Below are positions 9,509 through 17,900 of a DNA stretch of 64,000 bases, one piece after another. The stretch's first letter is position 1; each line of letters begins with the position of its first letter. Under the pieces are notes generated by a model. It searched no databases and was not told the DNA's origin. It worked only from the letters and a program-made list of their open reading frames with translations. This DNA comes from Firmicutes bacterium CAG:345 (GTDB lineage: Bacteria; Bacillota_I; Bacilli_A; RFN20; CAG-288), in the NCBI GenBank assembly GCA_000433315.1, contig FR893375.1:62001-126000 (forward strand). Reading direction: 5' to 3'. A program made the translations under genes and the position numbers.

Positions 9509-10171
9509 ATGTCAAGAGAAGAAAAAGATGCCCGTTATGTTAAAATTGCCCAAGATATCTGTGGAAAAATTTTAACTGGTGAATATCCTGAAGGAACACT
9601 TTTAAAAGGACGTTCTGTTTTAGGTGGATATTATGGTGTTTCTCCTGAAACAATGAGAAAAGCATTTGCAATTCTTTCAAGAGAAAAAATTGTTGAAATT
9701 AAAAGAGGTGTAGGTGTTTTCGTTGACTCAGCTCTACGTGCCCAACAATTCGCCGAAAAATGGAAATCAAAAACTCGTGTCAGCTCTAAATACGATACAA
9801 TTAATGAAATCTTTGAAGAAAAGGCTGAACTAGATAAAAAATTAAATGAAGCTATAAAAGATTTACGTGATGCTTTCATGTTCCAAACAAATGAATCTGT
9901 CTCTTTCTCTGAAGTTGAAATTCCTGTCGGTTCCTGGATTGATGGCAAAACTATTGGTGAAGTATATTTTTGGAACTATACTGAAGCTACCATTGTTGCC
10001 GTTGTTACACCAATGTTAACTCAAACTTCTCCTGGCCCTGATTTTCCACTTCATGTCGGTGATAAACTCTTGTTTGTTGGAAAAGACTCTTTAAGTTTTG
10101 ATCGTGTCTTATCATTCTTAACTTATGGTATCATCTCTGATGAAGAAGCAGAAGCTGAAACACAAGAATAA
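9509..10171 (+). CDS. GntR-type regulator with RCK_C domain (BusR-like)
   Basis: A 220-residue regulator. Residues about 8-75 form a GntR winged helix (TLLKGRSVLGGYYGVSPETM, then REKIVEIKRGVGVFV as the wing). Residues about 95-125 are a charged coiled coil, and residues about 135-215 resemble the TrkA-C/RCK_C domain (VGSWIDGKTIGEV...GDKLLFVG). This order is that of BusR, the cyclic-di-AMP-binding repressor of glycine betaine uptake in lactic acid bacteria. No betaine transporter lies near, so the target must be elsewhere or different. AGGAGG precedes the ATG and a terminator follows, so it is monocistronic. Confidence 0.85.
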   Translation: MSREEKDARYVKIAQDICGKILTGEYPEGTLLKGRSVLGGYYGVSPETMRKAFAILSREKIVEIKRGVGVFVDSALRAQQFAEKWKSKTRVSSKYDTINEIFEEKAELDKKLNEAIKDLRDAFMFQTNESVSFSEVEIPVGSWIDGKTIGEVYFWNYTEATIVAVVTPMLTQTSPGPDFPLHVGDKLLFVGKDSLSFDRVLSFLTYGIISDEEAEAETQE

Positions 10172-10184
10172 AATTATATAAATA

Positions 10185-10209
10185 AAAACTGCCAAAAAGC
10201 AGTTTTTTT
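10185..10209 (+). terminator. Terminator after BusR-like gene
   Basis: AAAACTGC, loop CAAAAA, GCAGTTTT, then a T run on the plus strand. Confidence 0.85.
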
Positions 10210-10226
10210 ATTTACATTTTTTTCAT

Positions 10227-10251
10227 AAAAAAACCTTAACTTTCGTTAAGG
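10227..10251 (-). terminator. Terminator after the small membrane protein gene
   Basis: CCTTAAC-GAAA-GTTAAGG followed by a T run on the minus strand; the hairpin occupies 10234-10251. Confidence 0.8.
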
Positions 10252-10264
10252 ATTTTAAGGTGAA

Positions 10265-10498
10265 TTAATCAGCAAAAGTTAAGTGTCCAGTAAGGATTAC
10301 CCAAATAAAATCAATCCAACCAAAGACAATACCACCGATTGTAACAGCAATAGCTAAAATAAGATTGACAATATCTTTCTTATTTAATGCTGCGCTCCAA
10401 CGAACTACAACTTCGGTGACCCAGTTAACACCAGGAATGATTAAAAGAATGAGCTTAAGAATAAGACTAAGTTTATTAAATTCTTTATAAAGCATCAT
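10265..10498 (-). CDS. Small two-helix membrane protein
   Basis: A 77-residue protein with two hydrophobic segments, about residues 10-30 and 44-70, joined by a short polar turn containing RWSAALNKKD. The second has GxxFGWIDFIW. It begins at ATGATG 10498/10495 behind GGAGG and ends before its own terminator, so it is a real single-gene unit. The motif order (IPGVNW...R...GWIDxIW) recurs in small hypothetical proteins of gut Firmicutes as far as I recall. I cannot assign a function. Both ends are probably on the same side of the membrane. Confidence 0.7.
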   Translation of the reverse strand: MMLYKEFNKLSLILKLILLIIPGVNWVTEVVVRWSAALNKKDIVNLILAIAVTIGGIVFGWIDFIWVILTGHLTFAD

Positions 10499-10574
10499 TT
10501 ATTCCTCCTTACATTACAATATACCATATTAGCATTATTTTTAGAATATTTAATTCGATTTTATTTTATATAAT

Positions 10575-11789
10575 TTAATAATCCATAACTAATTTTCTGA
10601 AAGGCACTATTTTTTCTTTCTTTTTTTCATATATATATTTTTGAATTATTTTTCTTCCAAAACAGTTATTTAATATTTCATCTTCTTCTAAATACTTTAA
10701 AGACTCTAAAAGACCTTTAGGTAAAATATCATTTTCGTCTCCTTTTCTTAAAGGATGCTCTAAGCCATCAATACCGGCGGAAATAATTCCAGCTAATAAA
10801 AGATATAATTGTGCTGTACTATCAACAAAACGCAGCTCAATTCTTGTTCGCGACTGTTTGGCACTAGGAATACGTATCGCAGCTTCTCTATCATTAAAAG
10901 AATAAAAAATACCACTAGGAGACTCTAAACCACTATGCAATCTCAAATATGAATTATCTATTGTCGCACTCAACGCAGTTAATGCTTTGATATGTCTTAA
11001 GATTCCATTTGTAAAATTTATACCAAAATCAGAAAAATGATGTTCATTAGTTTCATCATAAAACATATTGTTTTTTTTGAAATTCCAAATCGAACAATTT
11101 ATATGCATTCCAGATCCGGGAAGTCCCTTAAATGGTTTAGGCAAAAAAGTAGCAATACATTTATTTTTTAGTGCTGTTTCTTTTATTGTCTCTTTATAAA
11201 TATAAAATGTATCAGCTATACTCATAGGATCAGAAAAAAGATAATTAATTTCGTTTTGACCAGGTCCAACTTCATGGTGGAAAGATGAAACATTAAAATT
11301 TCTTTTTAAAAGGTTTTCGACACATATTTTTCTTAAATATGTTGATTTTTGATCCTGACGTATGGAAAAATAAGTTCCATCATCAATAGGATCAAGAGTC
11401 TCTTCATCGACAATATAAAATTCTGGCTCTATTCCGACATTCAAAAAATATCCTTTAGAATTTAATATTTTAATTTGTTTATTTAATATTTCACGTGGAT
11501 CAAAAACTGTTGTTTCTTCATTTTCTTCTTGCAAAAAACCAAATATTTCCAATGTATTATCAGAAATGAAATAATGAGAATTTTCATCGAGACAAATTAC
11601 TCTATCAGAATTATCAGCTGTTCCAATTCCACATAAAGATGATCCGTCACATTTAACAAGATTATTATAAATATCTTTTAAAGCTGATGCAGGAAATTCT
11701 ATAGATCTTTTTTCTCCTAATATATCAACAATAGAAATTCGCAAAAAACTAATATTGTTTTCCCGAATTAACGAATTTAATATTTCCAT
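10575..11789 (-). CDS. glnA: Type I glutamine synthetase
   Basis: With the start at ATG 11789, behind GGGGAAATT, the protein has 404 residues, shorter than the usual 440-470. An upstream ATG (11825) lacks a binding site. Type I synthetase landmarks are present: GIEPEFYI (metal ligands), HHEVGPGQNEI, GSGMHINCSIW and RIPSAKQSRTRIELRFVDST (ATP and glutamate site). It would condense ammonia with glutamate in the cytoplasm. Differences from canonical enzymes are NDREAAIRIP in place of NRSALIRIP and a shortened C-terminus without an adenylylation-type motif. No glnR lies nearby. A divergent synthetase-like ligase remains possible, but catalytic residues look complete. Confidence 0.85.
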   Translation of the reverse strand: MEILNSLIRENNISFLRISIVDILGEKRSIEFPASALKDIYNNLVKCDGSSLCGIGTADNSDRVICLDENSHYFISDNTLEIFGFLQEENEETTVFDPREILNKQIKILNSKGYFLNVGIEPEFYIVDEETLDPIDDGTYFSIRQDQKSTYLRKICVENLLKRNFNVSSFHHEVGPGQNEINYLFSDPMSIADTFYIYKETIKETALKNKCIATFLPKPFKGLPGSGMHINCSIWNFKKNNMFYDETNEHHFSDFGINFTNGILRHIKALTALSATIDNSYLRLHSGLESPSGIFYSFNDREAAIRIPSAKQSRTRIELRFVDSTAQLYLLLAGIISAGIDGLEHPLRKGDENDILPKGLLESLKYLEEDEILNNCFGRKIIQKYIYEKKKEKIVPFRKLVMDY

Positions 11790-11836
11790 AATTTCCCCTA
11801 CTATAAAAATTATGGGAATACTCATATAATTAGAAC

Positions 11837-11859
11837 AAAAAAGGGGTGAACATCACCCC
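11837..11859 (-). terminator. Terminator after thiT
   Basis: GGGGTGA-TGT-TCACCCC on the minus strand (11843-11859), followed by TTTTTT. Confidence 0.9.
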
Positions 11860-11884
11860 ACAAAAAATTAATTGATAAAAATAC

Positions 11885-12529
11885 TTAACCTATAATTAAT
11901 TGAACTTGCTTCGTCATTTTTTGTAATGGAATATATAAAGCTCCACCAATAACTAATACAGCGGCTAAACTAATTGCATTATATGGAAGGTTATAATATA
12001 CAAAAGAATAATAGAATGGTTGCATATTATCAGGAGCATATTCTCCAAAAAGAAAAGCACCAGAAATAGAAGATGATAGATATTTAATTACAAATCCAAG
12101 AATTGCAGCAACGAAGAATGACCAAGGTTTATTCTTATAATATAACTTTGAAAATAAACCACCCATTAATCCTATACCAGCAAAAGGAATAATATAATCA
12201 AGAAATACAGATGCCCAATGATAAACAACACCATCCATCATAAGATTGATTAAACTATAACAAGCACCTACAACAAAACCATAAACAGGTCCTAAATAAA
12301 GTCCAGAAATAACTATTCCTAGCCCTTCAAGTGAGATAGAACCACCCTGTGGCATTTTTGGTAACCCATAAGTTAAAAAAGATAGTACAAAACTTAATGC
12401 CACAAATAAAGCAGACATTGATAATTTTCTAATTTGTCGTCTAACTTTGTAACCATCAACACTTTTTGAATTAGGATGCTTAACAATCTTTTTTTCTTCT
12501 AATTCACTTTGCAAATTCTCTGTATCCAT
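11885..12529 (-). CDS. thiT: Thiamine ECF transporter S component
   Basis: A 214-residue membrane protein starting at ATG 12529. A polar N-terminus of about 35 residues precedes six hydrophobic segments. The sequence PQGGSISLEGLGIVISG and the later HWASVFLDYIIPFAGIGLMGG match the thiamine-binding ThiT/YuaJ family, in which conserved Trp, Glu and Tyr residues hold the ligand. It would work with a shared ECF energizing module that is not in this window. A TPP riboswitch directly upstream confirms the substrate class. A start further upstream (12568) would lie inside the riboswitch hairpin and is rejected. The gene is monocistronic. Confidence 0.93.
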   Translation of the reverse strand: MDTENLQSELEEKKIVKHPNSKSVDGYKVRRQIRKLSMSALFVALSFVLSFLTYGLPKMPQGGSISLEGLGIVISGLYLGPVYGFVVGACYSLINLMMDGVVYHWASVFLDYIIPFAGIGLMGGLFSKLYYKNKPWSFFVAAILGFVIKYLSSSISGAFLFGEYAPDNMQPFYYSFVYYNLPYNAISLAAVLVIGGALYIPLQKMTKQVQLIIG

Positions 12530-12536
12530 TAAAAAA

Positions 12537-12556
12537 CCTCCTTGAAAGCAAAGAGG
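12537..12556 (-). promoter_or_regulatory. Hairpin sequestering the thiT ribosome binding site
   Basis: On the minus strand CCTCTTTG (12549-12556) pairs perfectly (one G-U) with CAAGGAGG (12537-12544) around a CTTT loop, and TTTTTT follows. The AGGAGG of thiT is inside the stem. Alternatively GCGAAGAG (12580-12587, 3' end of the aptamer) can pair with CTCTTTGC and free the site. Confidence 0.8.
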
Positions 12557-12575
12557 CAAACAAAACAAAATTATG

Positions 12576-12665
12576 TTATCTCTTCGCTAGCATTATCTAG
12601 ATCAGATACGGTCGATTCAACATCAGAATCCTCTCAGCCTTATGTTTAAAGCTCCCATAAAAAGT
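12576..12665 (-). ncRNA. TPP riboswitch controlling thiT
   Basis: The minus-strand RNA contains the invariant aptamer elements in order: GGGAGC, GGCTGAGAGG, GACCGTATCTGATCTAGATA and TGCTAGCG, as in thiM/thiC TPP aptamers. A short P1 (TTAT/ATAA) closes it. It sits between a good promoter and thiT. When TPP holds the 3' side of the aptamer, the downstream hairpin at 12537-12556 can form and bury the ribosome binding site. Confidence 0.95.
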
Positions 12666-12691
12666 ATAATTTTTTACTCAATATTTTTCAA
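12663..12691 (-). promoter_or_regulatory. Promoter of the TPP riboswitch-thiT unit
   Basis: TTGAAA (12686-12691), 17-base spacer, TATACT (12663-12668). It lies immediately after the rpiB stop codon at 12699. Confidence 0.8.
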
Positions 12692-12698
12692 GATAATT

Positions 12699-13148
12699 TT
12701 ATAATCCGTGCTTATCTTCGTAATCAGAAATAATATTAACTCTTATTTCATGTCTTCCTCCTTCAAATTTTGAAGACAAGAAAATATCAACCATTTCCAT
12801 TATTTGTTCAACACTAAAAAAATGTGCGCCAAAAGCAATCATATTGCAATTATTATGTTCGACCACCAAATGAGCAACATCGTTATTATAGCCTATTCCA
12901 CAACGAATTCCTTTAACTTTATTTGCGGATATAGCTACACCTTCACCAGAATTACAAATTAGAATACCTTTATCAGCTTCTTTATTTTTTACTTTTTCAG
13001 CAGTATTTAATGCATAAGTAGGATAATTACAACTTTCTTTAGAAAAAGTACCACAATCAATTACTTCATATCCCTTTTCTTCCAAGTGTTTTTTTACTAT
13101 TTCTTTATCTTCAAACCCACCATGATCACTTCCTATTGCAATTTTCAT
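12699..13148 (-). CDS. rpiB: Ribose-5-phosphate isomerase B
   Basis: A 149-residue RpiB/LacAB family protein with IGSDHGGFEDKE at the N-terminus (catalytic Asp and His), the active-site Cys in LICNSGEGVAISANK, and the downstream GIRCG and NNCNMIAFGAH segments. It interconverts ribose 5-phosphate and ribulose 5-phosphate in the non-oxidative pentose phosphate pathway. GEG replaces the more usual G(I/T)G after the Cys, a small deviation. It overlaps ywlC by 4 bases (ATGA). The ywlC...rpiB linkage resembles Bacillus, where they are close to glyA and upp. Confidence 0.92.
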   Translation of the reverse strand: MKIAIGSDHGGFEDKEIVKKHLEEKGYEVIDCGTFSKESCNYPTYALNTAEKVKNKEADKGILICNSGEGVAISANKVKGIRCGIGYNNDVAHLVVEHNNCNMIAFGAHFFSVEQIMEMVDIFLSSKFEGGRHEIRVNIISDYEDKHGL

Positions 13149-13753
13149 GAATTATATACCTCCTTAATTTTATCGAAACTTAATTCCCCCTGTCTAACAA
13201 GAGTAATTTTTCCTTCTTCAGATAAGTCTACAATAGTCGATGGCTTTGAACCAACTTCAATATGACCTAAAACAGTTGCTTCTATTTCACCATCAAAAAT
13301 ATCAATTATTTCTTCTGTTGTATGAGCAGGAGGTTCCCCAGATTTATTAGCGCTTGGAACCAAAAGAGGAACTTTAACTTTATTTATCAAATTGCATAAA
13401 TTTTCTAATCCTGGCACACGAACACCAATTTTACCAGAATTAAGAGTTACATGTGCATATAAATCCTTTTTAGGCTTTAATAAAACTGTAATAGGACCGG
13501 GCATAAATTTTTCAATAACTTTTTTTGCCTTTTTATCAACATCAGCAAACTTATATATCATCTTTTTATTTCCAACCATTAAAGTAAAAGGTTTATCTGG
13601 TGGTCTTCTTTTTATTGATACCAATTTATTAAAGGAGCCAATTTTATCATATCTTACTCCTAAACCAAATACTGTCTCAGTAGGAAAAGCTAGAACATCG
13701 CCTCTTTTTAATATTTCTACCGCCAATTCATCATCAAAATTAATTATTTTCAT
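13145..13753 (-). CDS. L-threonylcarbamoyladenylate synthase (Sua5/YwlC family)
   Basis: A 202-residue YrdC-domain protein with the conserved FPTETVFGLGVRYDK and KRRPPDKPFTLMV, then FMPGPITVLL, GVRVPG and VPLLVPSANKSGEPPA. It makes threonylcarbamoyl-AMP for the t6A37 modification of ANN-decoding tRNAs. Length matches the short YrdC type with a small tail rather than full Sua5. There is no ribosome binding site: TATACT (13763-13768) ends nine bases before ATG 13753, so the leader would be only a few bases. It is translationally coupled to rpiB through an ATGA overlap. Confidence 0.92.
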   Translation of the reverse strand: MKIINFDDELAVEILKRGDVLAFPTETVFGLGVRYDKIGSFNKLVSIKRRPPDKPFTLMVGNKKMIYKFADVDKKAKKVIEKFMPGPITVLLKPKKDLYAHVTLNSGKIGVRVPGLENLCNLINKVKVPLLVPSANKSGEPPAHTTEEIIDIFDGEIEATVLGHIEVGSKPSTIVDLSEEGKITLVRQGELSFDKIKEVYNS

Positions 13754-13813
13754 AGCTTTTTTAGTATAACATAGATAATTAATATTGATTATATAGAATT
13801 AAAAAATTTAATA

Positions 13814-14209
13814 TTATTCAAAAATATCATAGAAAAAGAAACGCGTATCTATATTCTCTTCATCGCATAAACTTTTTCTAAAATTTCCTTTTATTGAAAT
13901 TCCTAATCCATTTTCGATAATAAAATATAGAGTTCCATTTTTTAGTTCACATTTTATTTCTTTATTTATTTTAAATTTATCTATATTTTTTCTAATAGCT
14001 TCGTCATGATAGTTTTCAGGAAGTAATAGACAAATTTTTTCATATATCTCAATGAAGATTTTCTTATAGGAATACCCCATTAATTGATCATTATAAGATA
14101 ATGAATTTGTTCTTATTTCATATTTGTAATTAAAAGGCACAGCATTAACATTGTTAGCTCCTAAAGAAAAAATTAACGTCAATAAACCAAGTGATAATAT
14201 TTTTTTCAT
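13814..14209 (-). CDS. Small secreted protein of unknown function
   Basis: A 131-residue protein starting at ATG 14209 behind GAGGTG. Residues 1-23 form a signal peptide (MKKILSLGLLTLIFSLGANN followed by VNA, a normal cleavage site). The mature part has no cysteine pair or repeat and no motif I recognise; it holds alternating charged and hydrophobic stretches such as GTLYFIIENGLGISIKG, which look like beta strands. It follows the LemA gene with a 40-base gap and may be cotranscribed. No function can be assigned. Confidence 0.65.
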   Translation of the reverse strand: MKKILSLGLLTLIFSLGANNVNAVPFNYKYEIRTNSLSYNDQLMGYSYKKIFIEIYEKICLLLPENYHDEAIRKNIDKFKINKEIKCELKNGTLYFIIENGLGISIKGNFRKSLCDEENIDTRFFFYDIFE

Positions 14210-14249
14210 TTTTGCACCTCAATATTAATTTTGGGCATCTTAAAAAATA

Positions 14250-14861
14250 TTAATCAAATTTAATTGAATTATATTCAGCTGTTATATCCTCTAAATGAAA
14301 ATATTCATAAGATTTAATTTTCATACTTTTTGCTACAAAATTATTAGGAATAATAGAAATATAATGATTAAAACTGAAAGCATTCGAATTAAAAATTCTT
14401 CTTGTAGATTGAATATATTCTTCATTTTCTGCAATTTGCATATTAATTTTTTCAATCTTATTTAAATCTTCGATCAATAAATTTTTAGAATAATTATTTG
14501 CATCGCCATCAATTTTTCTTAACTCGATAGTTATATACTGAATCAAAGAAATTGAATCTTCGACTTGAATTTGATTATTAGCAATTTTATTTAAATTATC
14601 ATCTACTTCTTTTAGTTCTTCAAGCATTTTTTCATTTTTATCAATATCGGTTATTAAAATTACTTTTTCTTTTATTAACCTATATTTTTCATTTAATACT
14701 AAATAAATAGAATCTAATTTATTATTCATAATAATTTGTTTACTATTTATATTACTTTTAATATGCAAATAGATAAATAAAACTATTAATCCAAAAGAAA
14801 CTAAAATAACAGCGATTAAAATCAATACTATATTCAAAGTATTTAACAATATATTTATCAT
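14250..14861 (-). CDS. LemA family protein
   Basis: With the start at ATG 14861 (GAGGTTAATA before it) the protein has 203 residues: one N-terminal membrane helix (about 5-30), then long charged helices, then the LemA C-terminal signature in which RRIFNSNAFSFNHYISIIPN precedes N.VA and a Y.YF segment. LemA proteins are membrane-anchored helical bundles of unclear role that are exposed outside or inside the membrane. It lies 45 bases after polC on the same strand. Homology is recognisable only in the last third, so this is a divergent member. Confidence 0.72.
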   Translation of the reverse strand: MINILLNTLNIVLILIAVILVSFGLIVLFIYLHIKSNINSKQIIMNNKLDSIYLVLNEKYRLIKEKVILITDIDKNEKMLEELKEVDDNLNKIANNQIQVEDSISLIQYITIELRKIDGDANNYSKNLLIEDLNKIEKINMQIAENEEYIQSTRRIFNSNAFSFNHYISIIPNNFVAKSMKIKSYEYFHLEDITAEYNSIKFD

Positions 14862-14906
14862 TATTAACCTCGCTATACACATTATAATTTATCACTAAAT
14901 GTTTAA

Positions 14907-17900
14907 TTAGAACAAGGTCATTTGATCACTTTCTGGTAAATCACCAAAATCAAAAATTTTATTATATTCACTTTTTATTTCATTTAATTTATTATTTCCT
15001 AGACGAGTGCGATTGACTAAATCTTCTTGAGAAGTAAATGGTCTTTTATTTCTTTCTTCTACAATACTCTCTGCAACCTGTGATCCAAGTCCAGGAATTA
15101 AATTAATTGGAGGAATCAAAGAATTTTTTTCTTCATCAATTTTAAACGTTGTTGCTTCTGATTTAAGTAATGAAATCGGCTCAACTTTAATGCCTCTTCT
15201 GGCCATCTCAAGAGCAACGATAAGAGTATTATATAAACTATTATCAGTAGGTGATCTAGCATATTTTCCATTTTTATCTAGTTCTTTCATTTTCTTAACA
15301 ATAGCATTAACTCCACCCATCATTGCTTCTATATCAAAGTGATCGCATCTTACAGTATAAAAAGTTGCATAGTAAGCCAGTGGTCGATAAATTTTGAACC
15401 ATCCTACACGAATAGCCATCATAACATAAGCAGCAGCATGTGCTTTAGGGAATAAATACTTAATTTTTTGACAAGACTCAATATAATATTCTGGAACATT
15501 GTGTTCTCTCATTAATTTCTCATATTTTTCTCTTTTTTCAGCATTCGCTGGTTTCATAAAATTATTTTTACGAACAAGTTCCATGATAGCAAAAGAATCA
15601 GTAAATTCAATTCCATAGATATCATGGAGCTGAGTCATAATATCATCACGGCAACCAATAACTTCACGAAGAGTGCTTTTTCCACTTCGAATAATTTCAT
15701 CAGCATTGCCAGAATAAACGTCAGTACCATGTGACAAGCCTGAAATAATCAAAAGATCCGAGAAAGTTTTCGGTTGGGTTTCTACAAGCATTTGTCTAAC
15801 AAAATCTGTTCCAAACTCAGGAACACCTAATGTACCAACTTGTTGTTCATATTCTTTTGCATCATTTGGCAAAGGAATTATATACCCGACATTTTTTGTA
15901 GATGAAAAAAGTGATAATACTTTCGGATCATCAAAAGGTATTTTATAAATATCTACGCCTGTCATATCAGTCATCATCTTTAAAGCATAAGGATCAACAT
16001 GGCCAAGTAAATCTAGTTTTAAAACATTATCATGAATAGCATGGAAATCAAAATGCGTAGTTTTCCAAGAAGCATCAACAGAGTTAGCTGGATATTGAAT
16101 AGCCGTAAAATCATAAACCGATTTATCTCTTGGAATAACAATAATTCCACCTGGATGTTGTCCAGTTGTTCTTTTAACATCAACACATCCACTTGCTAAG
16201 CGCATTATTTCAGCTTCTGGAATAGTATTAGGATCAATATTAAAGTGTTCATAATAACCCCTAACATATCCATATGCAGTCTTTTCAGCAACAGTCTCAA
16301 TTGTACCAGCCTTAAAAACATTATCTTTTCCTAATAAGTCTTTTGTCATCTCATGGGCTTTAGATTGGAAATTAGATGGGAAATTCAAATCGATATCTGG
16401 AACTTTTTCAGCATGAAATCCCAAGAACGTTGCAAAAGGAATATTATGCCCATCGCGAATTAACTCTTCACCACAGTTTGGACATTTTTTGTGTGGCAAA
16501 TCAAAACCAGAACGGTAAAGACTTGGATCAACCCATTCCAAATAATGGCATTTTTTACAGCGATAATGTGGTGGCATTGGGTTAACTTCAGTAATTTTGG
16601 ACATTGTTGCAATTAAAGAGGAACCAACAGAACCACGTGAGCCTACTAAATATCCAGCTTTATTTGTTCTCGTTACTAATTGAGAAGCAATGTAATAAAT
16701 AACATAATAATTATTTTCACGAATACCTTTTAATTCGGCCTCAAGTCTATCTAGAATTTCTTTTGGAATCGGATCTCCATACATTTCTCTAGCTGTTTGA
16801 TAAACCATAGCTTCCAAATTTTCAGCACAATTATCGATTGTTGGAGTATATAGTTTATCTTTAATAGGATAAATTTGCTCAATACTATCAGCGACAATAT
16901 TAGTGTTTTCAACAACAATTTCATCAACTAAATTTGGATCATTTAAAAAACTAAATGCCTCTTTCATTTCATCAGTTGTCAAAAAGTGTTGATCTGGATT
17001 TTCATATTCTTTCATTTGTGCACGGCGATAAGGATTTAAAGGATGCTGTGCTCCTTTTAAACCTTTAGCAAAAATATAAACATCCCTAAATTTCTTTTGT
17101 TCTGGTCTAAGATAATGAACATCGCCTGTGGCACAGACCATTTTATTAATACTTTTAGCTGCTGAAATTAGATCTTTTATAATTTTTAAAATATTATCAT
17201 AACTAGAAACTTGACCATCATTTACCAAAAAAGAATAAACTGCTGGCGGTTGTACTTCAATAAAATCATAATATTCCATCTTTTTCTTTAAAATATCTTC
17301 AGATCTTGTAATTGCACTTTGAAATACTTCGCCATTTAAACAGCCTGATCCAATTATTAAATTTTTTCTGTGTTCTGTTAAAACATCTCTTGGAACTAAG
17401 GGCACAGAAGCTAAATATTGAATATTAGAAATAGAAATAATTTTAAATAAGTCTTTTAAGCCTTCAGCATTTTTAGCATAAACAGTAACATGGAAAGGAC
17501 GACTATTCATCAAAACTTCATCAGAAGTCAAATCTCGCAAATCGCAATGACGAAAATTATTGTTATTATTGCTCAATAAAGGTATCATACCTTCAAAAAC
17601 TTCACTTAAAACTTGGGCATCATAAATAGCACGGTGAGCAGAAGATTCATCATAATCAACATCTAAAGTTCGAGAAATAGATCCTAAAGTATGACTTCTT
17701 TGTTTTGGAAATAAATACCTGGACAAAGGAAGAGTATCAATAACAGGATTGCTTAAAGATGAAAAACCATTATTTTTTAAAGCTTCATTTAAAAAACCTA
17801 CATCGAAAACGGCGTTATGTGAAACTAAAACAGTCCCTTTAACAAATTCTAAAATATCTTGTAAAGCTTTTTTTATGCTTTTTCCAGTTGAAACATCAGC

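Noticed and set aside
11790..11825. Upstream ATG of the glutamine synthetase gene
   Set aside because: No binding site precedes it; ATG 11789 has GGGGAAATT at proper distance and matches the family start.
12530..12568. Upstream ATG for thiT
   Set aside because: It lies within the regulatory hairpin and gives an atypical head; ATG 12529 follows AGGAGG.
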